Position numbers and translations under genes: made by a program
The notes under the pieces: generated by a model
Databases searched by the model: none
What the model was told of the DNA's origin: nothing
The model's input: the letters and a program-made list of their open reading frames with translations, nothing else
Origin: VXYL01 sp965199945
GTDB taxonomy: Bacteria; Pseudomonadota; Gammaproteobacteria; Pseudomonadales; Azotimanducaceae
Length of the DNA stretch: 64,000 nt
Direction of reading: 5' to 3'
Assembly (NCBI GenBank): GCA_965199945.1
Contig: OZ241354.1
Span: forward strand, 3,472,001-3,536,000
In this document: in pieces, positions 26,690 through 36,377 of the stretch
Position numbering within the stretch: the stretch's first letter is position 1
How the letters are laid out: each line of letters starts with the position of its first letter

Positions 26690-28729
26690 ATGAATGAATA
26701 TCAAGGAGATGACGCGGCCTCGCGTATGCTCCTACTGCTGGCCCAACAGGGAGACGTGGAGGCCCAGTACCTGCTTGGACTCAGCTACAACATCGGCGAG
26801 GGCGTTCCAGCGGATGACCAAAGAGCCGCGTTTTGGTTTCGCAAGGCCGCCGAACAGGGAGACGTGGAAGCTCAGTTCTGGCTTGGACGCTGCTACGCCA
26901 GCGGCGAGGGCGTTCCAGTGGACGGCCGAGAAGCCACGTTTTGGTTTCGCAAGGCTGCCGAGCAGGAACATGCGGAGGCCCAGTTCATGCTTGGATCCAG
27001 TTACGACGCCGCCTACCGGTGGGGTGTTGCGGCAGACGACCAAGAAGCTGCGTTTTGGTACCGCGAGGCCGCCGAGCAGGGACACGCGGAAGCGCAGTAC
27101 AGGCTTGGATTCAGCTACGCCATCGGCAAAGGCGTTCCAGAGGATGACCACGAGGCCCCGCTCTGGTACCGCAAAGCCGCCGAGCAGGGGCACGCGGAAG
27201 CCCAGTTCTGGCTCGGACGCTGTTACGAGAGGGGTGGGGGCGTTCCAGCGGACGACCGAGAAGCCGTGTTCTGGTACCGCGAGGCCGCCGAACAGGGGCA
27301 TGCGGATGCCCAGTTCTGGCTTGGATTCGGGCACTGCCTTGACGACGACCAAGAGGCCGTGTACTGGTACCGCAAGGCTGCCGAGCAGGGACACGCGGAT
27401 GCCCAGTCCTGGCTTGGATTCAGTTACGCAACCGGGCAGGGCGTTGCAGCGGACGACGAGGATGCCGCGTACTGGTACCGCAAGGCCGCCGAGCAGGGAG
27501 ACGCGCCCGCCCAGCTCACACTCGGACACAGTTACGCCAACGGCAGGGGCGTTCCAGCGGACGACCGGGAAGCCGCGTCTTGGTACCGCAAGGCAGCCGA
27601 ACAGGGACACGCGAACGCCCAGCTTGAACTCGGACGGAGTTATGCCAGCGGCAAGGGCGTTCCCGAGGACGACGTTCAAGCCTATGCTTGGATCAACCTT
27701 GCCTGCGTGCAAAGAGGCGAAGATGACGAAGATGCGCAACAACACCGCACCGACCTCCGGCAACGCATGACCTCGGCCCAACTCGCCGAGGCACAGAAGC
27801 TCAGTCGCCAGCTTGCCGCTTGGATCAAGGATGGTGGCGACGAACCAAGCCCTGCTTCTATCTCCAGCGACCCCGTTCGCTCTTCAGATCCATCCCATGA
27901 TGTGGTGCGCCAAGCGCAGTCGTACCTCGCCCTGCTCGGCTACGACATCGGGTCGATGGACGGGCTGTTTGGCGAGCGCACGACGGCTGCAGTACGGCAT
28001 TTTCAGCAGGACATGGGCATAAGCTCAACGGGACTAATCTCCGAGGAGCTCCTGGCATTGCTCAGGACGGTGGCTGACGCACGGCAGAAACAGACCCGCG
28101 AGCCCGCGAGCAGCGGCAGCGGATTCCTGGTTGGCCGGGACGGATGGATCGTGACCAACCATCACGTCGTCGATGGCTGCGCCAGAGTGACCGTGAACTG
28201 CGCGGGCACTTCCTACGACGCCACGGTCCGCGCAGTGGAAGCCCGCGACGATCTGGCGCTGCTCAAGGCGCCGCTCGAAGTCCGTGGGGCGGCCACGTTC
28301 AGCGAGTCGCCCCGCGCCAGCCTTGGCGAGGCGGCAACGGTCGCGGGCTACCCCCTGCACGGCGTCCTGTCGAAGGAGCTTAACGTCACGAGCGGCAACG
28401 TCAGCGCCCTTGCCGGCCCGGACGACGACGCGAAGCGGCTTCAGATCACCGCGCCGGTGCAGCCGGGCAACAGCGGCGGTCCGCTCCTCGACGGCGCGGG
28501 GAACGTCATCGGCGTGGTGGCGAGCACGCTGAGGGCAACGGATGCTGCGAAGGTCGCCGGCGACATTCCGCAGAACGTCAACTTCGCCATCAAAGGCGCC
28601 GTGGTGCGGAGCTTCCTCGACATCCACGGCGTCGCCTACGACCGGCGACCGTCAAACGCGAAGCTCACCCCGGAGCAGCTCGCGGAACTGGCCCGCACCT
28701 TCACCGTCGCCGTGCATTGCTGGGAGTAG
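26690..28729 (+). CDS. Sel1-repeat protein with peptidoglycan-binding-like and trypsin-like protease domains
   Basis: A 679-residue protein from ATG 26690. Residues about 15-340 are nine Sel1 repeats (pattern QGHAEAQFWLGRCYASGEGV then a DDREAAFWYRKAAE helix), the sixth shortened. Residues about 405-460 match PG_binding_1 (QAQSYLALLGYDIGSMDGLF). The rest is a trypsin-like S1C domain with His in VTNHHVVDG, Asp in DDLALLKAP and Ser in QPGNSGGPLL, ending HCWE. No signal peptide is visible, so it may act in the cytoplasm, where Sel1 repeats would bind a partner. A sensor-protease role is inference. The repeat DNA keeps other frames open, which are not genes. Confidence 0.88.
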   Translation: MNEYQGDDAASRMLLLLAQQGDVEAQYLLGLSYNIGEGVPADDQRAAFWFRKAAEQGDVEAQFWLGRCYASGEGVPVDGREATFWFRKAAEQEHAEAQFMLGSSYDAAYRWGVAADDQEAAFWYREAAEQGHAEAQYRLGFSYAIGKGVPEDDHEAPLWYRKAAEQGHAEAQFWLGRCYERGGGVPADDREAVFWYREAAEQGHADAQFWLGFGHCLDDDQEAVYWYRKAAEQGHADAQSWLGFSYATGQGVAADDEDAAYWYRKAAEQGDAPAQLTLGHSYANGRGVPADDREAASWYRKAAEQGHANAQLELGRSYASGKGVPEDDVQAYAWINLACVQRGEDDEDAQQHRTDLRQRMTSAQLAEAQKLSRQLAAWIKDGGDEPSPASISSDPVRSSDPSHDVVRQAQSYLALLGYDIGSMDGLFGERTTAAVRHFQQDMGISSTGLISEELLALLRTVADARQKQTREPASSGSGFLVGRDGWIVTNHHVVDGCARVTVNCAGTSYDATVRAVEARDDLALLKAPLEVRGAATFSESPRASLGEAATVAGYPLHGVLSKELNVTSGNVSALAGPDDDAKRLQITAPVQPGNSGGPLLDGAGNVIGVVASTLRATDAAKVAGDIPQNVNFAIKGAVVRSFLDIHGVAYDRRPSNAKLTPEQLAELARTFTVAVHCWE

Positions 28730-28910
28730 CGCCCGAACTTCGACACGACAGAAACCTGCCCGTTTGCGGCCGAGCGCCGGTCCGCCGCTCAGGCTGCGCG
28801 TCCATGTACGCTCTGGAGCACTTGGAGAACTGCCAGCCCACGACCGGTCGGTGCGGGCGAAGATGTGCGCGACGACGAGGCAGGCCAAAGACGTTCCGTC
28901 TGCCGCCGGA

Positions 28911-29675
28911 CTACGTGCAGCGGTACCGGCCACCTTCATGTAGGACGCTGCGTCGCCTTTTGAGTTCCCGCAATCGGTTGTCAACAGCGACTTCGCCAGA
29001 CCGATCGTCTTTGACTCCGAGGGCTTCGATAATCTCGCCACGCCGCATGCCCGTGCCGACTTCACCTCGAATCACTGCCAGCACAGCTTCGCGGGTAATC
29101 TTTCCGCGACCCAGCCTAGTCTGAACCTGCACGTCCAGCGACTTAGTCACATCGTCATTTGCTTGTTTCGCCACATCGTCTGGCAAGAGCTTCCGCAAGT
29201 AATCCTTGTTGATCTTGCATAGCGCCTTAATGACTTCGTATTGCGTCTGGCAGTACTCTGGAATGCCTTGGAAAGGCTTGGCCTTTTCACAATACCGCGT
29301 CTCCGCCATGAAGTATTCGATCTTCTGCAGCCGCGCTGAGTCGAAGCCCAGCTTCTCCGCCTCCGGGTCCTTAATGAAGTCCCTATAGTGCTTATTGCCT
29401 TTTTTCCTGTTTGCCTCCTCGGTAGCGGGCACTACGTTCCCGTACAGATGCAGCCCGCAGTGATCCTTATTGATGGGAATGGCATGTTCTTGAACTGCGC
29501 TGCCTTTGGTCACGCACTCGCCTGTGTAGGCGCAGCGATAGCCGAAAAACTCGAGCGTTTTGTCCCACTGCTTGGCATCCAATCCACCGGCGAGTTCGCC
29601 AGCGTCGGACAGCAGGACTCGAACGAATGCATTGGCAGCATCACCAGGGTTGTTTGATCGTATTCTCTTCGCCAT
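28911..29675 (-). CDS. HNH endonuclease domain protein
   Basis: A 254-residue protein. The HNH core is around residues 45-100: FGYRCAYTGE, then VQEHAIPINKDHCGLHLYGN and VVPATEEANRKKG. The HxIPxNK...GLHxxGNVVP pattern belongs to a family of HNH nucleases common in defence islands. Two cysteines in the wider region may help bind metal. The C-terminal ~60 residues (TREAVLAVIRGEVG, EIIEALGVKDDR, VDNRLRELKRRR) look like a winged helix that could bind DNA. ATG 29675 is used because GGAGG precedes it by seven bases. Its DNA is less GC-rich than the flanking operons. Same strand as, and downstream of, the RNA ligase gene (80 bp gap). Confidence 0.8.
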   Translation of the reverse strand: MAKRIRSNNPGDAANAFVRVLLSDAGELAGGLDAKQWDKTLEFFGYRCAYTGECVTKGSAVQEHAIPINKDHCGLHLYGNVVPATEEANRKKGNKHYRDFIKDPEAEKLGFDSARLQKIEYFMAETRYCEKAKPFQGIPEYCQTQYEVIKALCKINKDYLRKLLPDDVAKQANDDVTKSLDVQVQTRLGRGKITREAVLAVIRGEVGTGMRRGEIIEALGVKDDRSGEVAVDNRLRELKRRRSVLHEGGRYRCT

Positions 29676-29755
29676 TGGCATTCCTCCGCCACGCCAATCA
29701 GTGCCACATCATAAGCGTCGCCAGAGCACGGTTTCAACCGTGGGATGGGCCTCAA

Positions 29756-30460
29756 TCAAACTAACGGGAGTGCCGAGCTTCCATCCGCTGAGCGCTTGAT
29801 CCGACATCGCTGCCAGTTGCGTGTCCAGTGCTTGTCCGTCTGCACATGGTCGACGCGAACGCTCTTGCAGACGCTGTCTTGAAAATCGGCAGCGGGGAAT
29901 CCTCGCGCCAATCGCAAGACAACGCCTTCCCGCTTGCCGCCGAGCGCTGAGGGTTGGCGCTGGGCGTCGCTCATGAAAGCTCGGATCTCCGAAACCGTCT
30001 GGAATCGGCCGCGAAACAGCACTGGCACCAAAGGAATCTGCCGTTGCTTTGCGTAGCTCTCCAGGTCGGCGAAGGCGGCGAACGCGCCCTTCTCGTCGCG
30101 CAGCGCGAAGGCGTGGAATGTCGCGTCTTCGCGCACCGGATCGTAGGCGATGCTGTGTACGGCGTAGATGTCTTCGCCGTACAGGTAGACGTTCGGTTCG
30201 GTGACTTTCCAAGCATGGTGCTTCTTCGCCATGGCCATCCACTTGCCCGCGGATGGCGCGACCACGCTGCGAGCGTAGACCGCGCCTTGGTGCAACAGCG
30301 TGTTGCCGCCGTCCAGCTTCTCGGTCGCTACCACCTGTTCGCCGACGAACCGCTCCGGCGCTTCATGCACGGCATCGCCCCGGCCAATGGTCGGCGACCA
30401 AGGCCAATATGGCGTGCTGGGATACTTGGCGCTGGGCGGCAAATTTCGGCCGGCGCTCAT
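29756..30460 (-). CDS. RNA ligase family protein (T4 Rnl2-like adenylyltransferase fold)
   Basis: A 234-residue nucleotidyltransferase of the RNA ligase family (PF09414 type). Motif I is EKLDGGN with the adenylated Lys, motif III is YLYGEDIYAVHS, IIIa FHAFALRD, motif IV EGVVLRL and motif V CKSVRVDH. All residues expected for ATP-dependent lysine adenylation are present. Such enzymes reseal broken RNA, for example after nuclease attack. The start ATG 30460 has GAGG eight bases upstream; ATG 30508 would add 16 residues and bring the start within 10 bp of the upstream DUF4268 gene. With either start the two genes look co-transcribed. The target RNA is unknown. Confidence 0.85.
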   Translation of the reverse strand: MSAGRNLPPSAKYPSTPYWPWSPTIGRGDAVHEAPERFVGEQVVATEKLDGGNTLLHQGAVYARSVVAPSAGKWMAMAKKHHAWKVTEPNVYLYGEDIYAVHSIAYDPVREDATFHAFALRDEKGAFAAFADLESYAKQRQIPLVPVLFRGRFQTVSEIRAFMSDAQRQPSALGGKREGVVLRLARGFPAADFQDSVCKSVRVDHVQTDKHWTRNWQRCRIKRSADGSSALPLV

Positions 30461-30517
30461 CGTGGAACCCTCGGATCGCGTCTGCTTGCTGATTGAAGCG
30501 TCTGCCATAGCGTCGAC

Positions 30518-31444
30518 CTAGTTCGCCAAGGCGTCAAGTTCCGGAGTAAAGGCGTCCCGCATTTTGCCCAACGAATCGACTAGCCACGCCCGCGCCTCCG
30601 GCCAACGCTCCTCCTCACTGATCCGCATGGTACCGGGGAAATAGAGTGAAATTCTCGATGAAGGGCTGTCGTCGAGTCGTTCCCAAACAAGGCTCTCGCC
30701 GACTGCTTCTTCTATTCGCTCCTTTTGACGAAGCAACCCATCAAATAGCGCTTCGGTTTTGATGTACACATCCGCTCTTATTCGGTATTTGCCATCAAGT
30801 CGGGCGAAATAGGCACGGTATCTCAGGCTCGTGTGCCCCGAAGGGAGCCCCAACCAGTTGGAACCGTTTGGATTTCGGCGTCCCCAACCCGGGTGCTTCT
30901 CGCCAAGCTCGGTCAGGAAAGCGGCCCAGAATCGTCGCCCCAGCACCTGCGTGGTCGACTCTCCGGTCACCGCCTTCACGGTGCGCCGCCAGCCATCGGG
31001 CTTGACCTCGACGCGAAGATGAGGTGCCGGCGGGGATTTGCCGATGCGCCACGCTTCGATCACAACACCGAAGAAACCGAAGTCTTCACCAGAAATGGAG
31101 TTGAGCCAGTTCAGGGCAGACCGGTGTTCTTCCCGGAACTCGGGGGAGACGAGAACCGCGTAGCTGGCTTCGAGGCCCGCAGCGTAGGTAATCAGCTTGC
31201 CCAAGTGGTCGTGGTCCGTCGGCGCGAACATGTTCTCCACGACGACGATCTTCTGCGTGGTTTCTTCGTGGAAGACGAGATCGGCACTGTACCGTCCGAC
31301 GCCGGCTTCGGTCTCCCGATGCACCAAATCCATGCCCAGCGCTTCGCCGAGCAGGTCTGCCTTTCCCGCCAGCCAAGGCGTGAAGTCCTTCGCTTCATCC
31401 GGCCACACTTCGCGCACTTTCAGTGCCGAGAGTTTTCCGAGCAC
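30518..31444 (-). CDS. DUF4268 protein with predicted PD-(D/E)XK nuclease domain
   Basis: A 308-residue protein. GTG 31444 gives LGKLSALKVREVWPDEAKDF, the typical beginning of DUF4268-type proteins. Residues 40-130 form a restriction-endonuclease-like fold, with the acidic RYSADLVF, the E in IVVVENMFAPTDHDHLGKL and YAAGLEASYAVLVSPEF as expected for a PD-(D/E)XK site. The DUF4268 domain fills the C-terminal half (about 165-300). Family members are predicted nucleases of unknown target, often in defence islands. It is the first of three same-strand genes: DUF4268, RNA ligase, HNH. It stands where rpoS would follow nlpD. Confidence 0.8.
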   Translation of the reverse strand: MLGKLSALKVREVWPDEAKDFTPWLAGKADLLGEALGMDLVHRETEAGVGRYSADLVFHEETTQKIVVVENMFAPTDHDHLGKLITYAAGLEASYAVLVSPEFREEHRSALNWLNSISGEDFGFFGVVIEAWRIGKSPPAPHLRVEVKPDGWRRTVKAVTGESTTQVLGRRFWAAFLTELGEKHPGWGRRNPNGSNWLGLPSGHTSLRYRAYFARLDGKYRIRADVYIKTEALFDGLLRQKERIEEAVGESLVWERLDDSPSSRISLYFPGTMRISEEERWPEARAWLVDSLGKMRDAFTPELDALAN

Positions 31445-31509
31445 AGCCCTGCACCTCGTCCTGCAACAGACATCCCTCAACATAGCATGCCGCGTGCGCC
31501 CCGCGTCTG

Positions 31510-32337
31510 CTACAGCCCCCCGATCAAAGACGCCGGGTTCACCGGTTTGCCGTTGTCGCGGATTTCGAAGTGGAAGCGGCCGGCTGTGGCGTCGCCGGGG
31601 GCGATGGTGGCGATGGTGGCGCCGGCGGAGAGGCGGTCGCCTTCGCTGGGGGTTGGGGGCACGTTGACGCCGTAGGCGACCAGGTGGCGTTCGCTTGCTT
31701 TGACGATCACCAAGTGGCGGTAGCCGCCGAGGCCTGGGCCGGCGTAGACGACTTCGCCGGCGGCGGCGGCTTGCACGGCGGTGTTGGGGGGGAGTTCGTA
31801 GTCGATGCCCTTTGAGGCGCCGCCGAAGGTGCGTACCGGCTTGCTGTTCACGGGGGCTCGCCATCCGGGGGCGCTGGCGATGGCCGGCCGTGGCGGGGCG
31901 GGAGGCTGGGGCTTTTGCGCCGCTGGTCTTGCGGGGGCGGGCGCTGGCGTTCGTTCGGACGTCCTCGCGCGTTGCGCACGACGGGCGCGGCGGGTGTTCG
32001 CCGGGCGTTCGGCTGCGGCGGATTCCGTCAGGCGGATGCGCTGCCCCGGATGGACGATGTACTTGGGCGCGGCGATGTCGTTGGCCGCTGCCAGCGCTTT
32101 GTAGTCGAGGTTGTGGCGCCAGGCGATGCCGTACAGCGTGTCGTCCTTGCGCACGGTGTAGACATCGCCGCTCGATGCTGGGCGGGAAGCCGGGGAAGCG
32201 GTGGACGGCGTGCGGTCCCGTCCCGAACTGCGATCCACCACCGGCGCGCCGGGCTGTTGCGCACAGGCGCCGAGCAGCAAGGCCAAGGCGCTGGCAAGGA
32301 GCGCCCGGTGCAAACCCGAACCGCAGCGCCGCTGCAT
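31510..32337 (-). CDS. nlpD: NlpD-like lipoprotein with LysM and M23 (LytM) domains
   Basis: A 275-residue envelope protein. The signal ends in a lipobox (LALLLGAC), so the mature N-terminal Cys is lipidated. A LysM domain follows (VYTVRKDDTLYGIAWRHNLD to HPGQRIRL), then a Pro/Ala/Arg-rich linker and a C-terminal M23 domain (GIDYELPPNTAVQAAAAGEV, FHFEIRDNGKPVNP). As in E. coli NlpD, zinc ligands of active M23 peptidases are mostly absent (no HxxxD or HxH), so it likely activates an amidase (AmiC) rather than cutting peptidoglycan. GTG 32361, overlapping the DUF368 stop, is an alternative start. Last gene of the pyrG operon here. Confidence 0.85.
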   Translation of the reverse strand: MQRRCGSGLHRALLASALALLLGACAQQPGAPVVDRSSGRDRTPSTASPASRPASSGDVYTVRKDDTLYGIAWRHNLDYKALAAANDIAAPKYIVHPGQRIRLTESAAAERPANTRRARRAQRARTSERTPAPAPARPAAQKPQPPAPPRPAIASAPGWRAPVNSKPVRTFGGASKGIDYELPPNTAVQAAAAGEVVYAGPGLGGYRHLVIVKASERHLVAYGVNVPPTPSEGDRLSAGATIATIAPGDATAGRFHFEIRDNGKPVNPASLIGGL

Positions 32338-32357
32338 CGCCACCGCCAAACGCGCAG

Positions 32358-33254
32358 TCACGCTTGTCGCCGCCGCGCCGCGAACGTCAACCCGGCGACC
32401 ACGAGTACGCCAAGCAGCATCGCCGCCACAACGCCGACGAGCATCGGCGAATCGTCCTCCGCCGCATAACGCCACGGCCAGATCTGCGTCAGTGAGCCGG
32501 CCAGAACGCCGGTCAAGAGCGCGAGCACCTGGGCGCGCCACTTTTCGAGCAGCCACGCCAGCAGCTTCGAGAAGGCGAGCAGGCCAATGCCGACGCCGGC
32601 CAGGAACGTCGCCACCGTCGCCAATTCCAGCGCCTTGAGGGATTGCAGGAGCGGTTGGTAGAGGCCGAGCAGCAACAGCACGAACGAGCCGGAAACGCCG
32701 GGCAGAATCCACGCCGTCGCCGCGAGGGCGCCGGCGGCGAAGAGCAACGCAGTAGAAGGTTCCGTGCGCATTGCGGCAGGTTCCACCAGCAAGCCGACGG
32801 CCAATCCAATCGCCAGCCCGGCTACGCCGATGGTGCCCAGCCAGCGCCACTGGGACTGTGCGCCGACGGCGAAGACCGCGCCGGCGATGAGGCCGAAGAA
32901 CAGGCCGAAGACGTGAACGCCGTAGCTGGCGAGCAGCCACAGCACCACTTGCGCCACTGCGGCGAAGCCGATGGCCATGCCAGCGCCAAGCACCGCGAGG
33001 AAGGCCAGATTGTGCTTGCGGGCGAAGCCGCGCCAGTCGCTCGCAAGCAGCTTGAGCGAGAGCTGCGAGAAGGACGCGAAGGCCCGCACCAGCGGGTCGT
33101 AGATGCCGGCGACGAAGGCGATGGTGCCGCCGGAAACGCCGGGCACGACCTCGGCCACGCCCATCGCCATGCCTTTGCCCAGGAGCGGCCAGAAGCCGCC
33201 GCCGTCCGCCAAGGGCCCAGGCGCATCGGCCTCGTCGCGGCGCGTGTGCGTCAT
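32358..33254 (-). CDS. DUF368 membrane protein, undecaprenyl-phosphate translocase family
   Basis: A 298-residue polytopic membrane protein of the DUF368 (PopT) family, members of which recycle undecaprenyl phosphate across the inner membrane. Two copies of the signature are visible, MGVAEVVPGVSGGTIAFVAG near residue 30 and AAWILPGVSGSFVLLLLG near 190-205 (VPGVSGGT / LPGVSGS), consistent with an inverted internal repeat; eight or more hydrophobic segments are seen. ATG 33254 overlaps the pcm stop by ATGA, and its own stop overlaps a possible nlpD GTG start. Placement among envelope genes fits a cell-wall role. Confidence 0.9.
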   Translation of the reverse strand: MTHTRRDEADAPGPLADGGGFWPLLGKGMAMGVAEVVPGVSGGTIAFVAGIYDPLVRAFASFSQLSLKLLASDWRGFARKHNLAFLAVLGAGMAIGFAAVAQVVLWLLASYGVHVFGLFFGLIAGAVFAVGAQSQWRWLGTIGVAGLAIGLAVGLLVEPAAMRTEPSTALLFAAGALAATAWILPGVSGSFVLLLLGLYQPLLQSLKALELATVATFLAGVGIGLLAFSKLLAWLLEKWRAQVLALLTGVLAGSLTQIWPWRYAAEDDSPMLVGVVAAMLLGVLVVAGLTFAARRRQA

Positions 33255-33928
33255 GGCCGGACCCCGTGCAGCAAGGGCACGAAGCGCACGTCCTCCAAAG
33301 TCTGCTGCTGCCACGCATCGCCGCTGCGCTCGAACAGCTTGAGCTGCTGCACTTCGCCGTGGCCAACGGGAATCACCAAGGACGCGCCGTCGGCCATCTG
33401 TTCGCGCAGCGCATCTGGAACATGGCTTGCGCCGGCCGTCACCAGCACGCCGTCGAAGGGCGCTTTCTCCTGCCAGCCGAGATTGCCGTCCGAGTGGCGC
33501 AGATAGACGTTGCCGAGGGAGAGCGCGTCGAGTCGTTCCCGGGCCCGGCGCAGGAAAGCGCCGATGCGTTCGACGGAGTAGACCTTCTCCACCAGCGAGG
33601 CCAGCACCGCCGTTTGGTAGCCGGACCCGGTGCCGACCTCCAGCACCTTGCGCGGCCCGTCCTTGTGGGCGCTGGCCTTCAACAGCGCCGCCGTCATCGC
33701 GGCCACCACGTAGGGCTGGGAAATGGTCTGCCCGTGGCCGATGGGCAGTGCGCTGTCTTCGTAGGCCATGTGGCCGAGGGCTTCGTCGACGAAGATGTGG
33801 CGCGGCACGGCGGCAATCGTGTCCAGCACGTGCTCGTCGCCGATGCCGGCGCCGCGCAGCCGCTCCACCAGGCGGTTGCGGGTTCGTCGCGACGTCATGC
33901 CGATGCCTTGCAGGTTGAACCGAGTCAT
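33251..33928 (-). CDS. pcm: Protein-L-isoaspartate O-methyltransferase
   Basis: A 225-residue SAM-dependent enzyme that methylates isoaspartyl residues, starting their repair. Hallmarks are PRHIFVDEALGHMAYEDSAL, PIGHGQTISQPYVVAAMT, SAM motif VLEVGTGSGYQTAVLA, VYSVERI and GLVIPVG-like SLVIPVGHGEVQQL. The ATG at 33928 overlaps the ftsB stop, and its stop overlaps the DUF368 start. In most gammaproteobacteria ispD, ispF, truD and surE separate ftsB from pcm; here they are directly joined. Confidence 0.95.
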   Translation of the reverse strand: MTRFNLQGIGMTSRRTRNRLVERLRGAGIGDEHVLDTIAAVPRHIFVDEALGHMAYEDSALPIGHGQTISQPYVVAAMTAALLKASAHKDGPRKVLEVGTGSGYQTAVLASLVEKVYSVERIGAFLRRARERLDALSLGNVYLRHSDGNLGWQEKAPFDGVLVTAGASHVPDALREQMADGASLVIPVGHGEVQQLKLFERSGDAWQQQTLEDVRFVPLLHGVRP

Positions 33929-34226
33929 CGCGCGTCGCGGTCTTCTCCTTCCACGACGAGATAGAAGGTCTCGCCCTCGGCCACCATGCCCAAATCCGTG
34001 CGCGCTCTGGCTTCCACCGCCGCCAGCCCGCGCTTGAGCGCCATCACTTCGGCGATCAACAGGCGGTTGTTCTCCTGCAGTTCGGCGGTGCGCTGCTCCT
34101 GCGCCGCCACCTCTGCCGCCAAGGCGCGCACCTCGAACCAGCCGGATTCGCCGAACCAGTAGCGAGCGAGCAGCAGCACAAAGAGCGCGATGCCGATGCA
34201 CGCGAACACCTTGACGCCGAGCAGGT

Positions 34227-34230
<4 letters not shown>
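33925..34230 (-). CDS. ftsB: Cell division protein FtsB
   Basis: A 101-residue bitopic membrane protein of the FtsQLB divisome complex. A single membrane segment (FACIGIALFVLLLARYWFG) lies near residues 9-27, followed by a coiled coil (VRALAAEVAAQEQRTAEL, ENNRLLIAEVMALKRG). The order eno-ftsB and the length are standard. It overlaps eno upstream and pcm downstream by 4 bp each. Confidence 0.93.
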
Positions 34231-35515
<1,285 letters not shown>

Positions 35516-35519
<4 letters not shown>

Positions 35520-36361
35520 GCGGCGTTGGACACCGCGTCTTCGAGGAACGCATGGCGCTTCACCACCGCGTCGATGGCCACCAGTTCCTCCAGCAACTCG
35601 CGCATCAACGGCGTCGGCCAGCAATTCGGCCCGTCCGAAAGAGCCGCTGCGGGATTCGGATGCGATTCCATGAACACGCCAGCCACGCCGGCCGCCACCG
35701 CCGCCCGCGCCAGCACCGGCACCATTTCCCGCTGGCCGCCGGACTTTCCGCCAAGCGCCCCGGGCATCTGCACGGAGTGCGTCGCGTCGAACACCACCGG
35801 GCAGCCGGTGTCGCGCATGATGGCCAGCGCGCGCATGTCCGAGACGAGATTGTTGTAGCCGAAGCTCGCGCCACGCTCGCAGACCATGATGCGGTCGTTG
35901 CCCGTGGCTTTCGCCTTCGCGGCGACATGGCGCATGTCGCCCGGCGCGAGGAACTGCCCCTTCTTGATGTTCACCGGCAGCCCGCAGGCGGCGACATTGC
36001 GAATGAAGTTCGTCTGGCGGCACAGGAAGGCTGGCGTTTGCAGCACCGAAACCACGTCCGCCACTTCGTTCAGCGGCGTGTCTTCGTGAACGTCCGTGAG
36101 CACCGGCACGCCCACTTCCGTCTTCACCCGCTCCAGAATGCGCAGGCCTTCCTCCAGCCCCGGCCCGCGGTAGCTTTCGTGGGACGAGCGGTTGGCCTTG
36201 TCGAAGGAGCTCTTGTAGACGAACGGGATGCCGACCGCCGCGGTGATGTCCTTGAGGGCGGCGGCGGTCTCCATCGCCAGCGCTTCGGATTCGATCACGC
36301 ACGGCCCGGCGATCAGGAAGATCGGCTGCGCAAGCCCCACCTCGAACGTCCCAATGCGCAT
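35516..36361 (-). CDS. kdsA: 3-deoxy-8-phosphooctulonate (KDO-8-P) synthase
   Basis: A 281-residue aldolase-like enzyme joining arabinose 5-phosphate and phosphoenolpyruvate to make KDO-8-phosphate for lipopolysaccharide, which implies a Gram-negative envelope. Motifs include IAGPCVIES, YKSSFDKANRSS, GVPVLTDVHE, CRQTNF, INIKKGQF-like NIKKGQFLAPGDM and VMFESHPNP-like GVFMESHPNPAAALSDGPN. ATG 36361 is preferred; an in-frame ATG at 36427 would overlap pyrG. It lies 16 bp after pyrG and overlaps eno by 4 bp. Confidence 0.96.
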
Positions 36362-36377
36362 CGTTTCGTTCGCTCCG

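Noticed and set aside
26694..27781. Long open frames in other phases and antisense across the Sel1 repeats (358 and 349 codons)
   Set aside because: They exist because each repeat unit lacks stops in those frames; their translations are repetitive Arg/Pro/Ser-rich or Val/Gly-rich peptides without domains, while the chosen frame has nine clean Sel1 repeats and an intact protease.
29709..29820. Frameshift at the 3' end of the RNA ligase gene
   Set aside because: An alternative frame gives a plausible 35-residue tail, but family members usually end soon after the HWTRNW motif, which the annotated frame includes, so no frameshift is needed.
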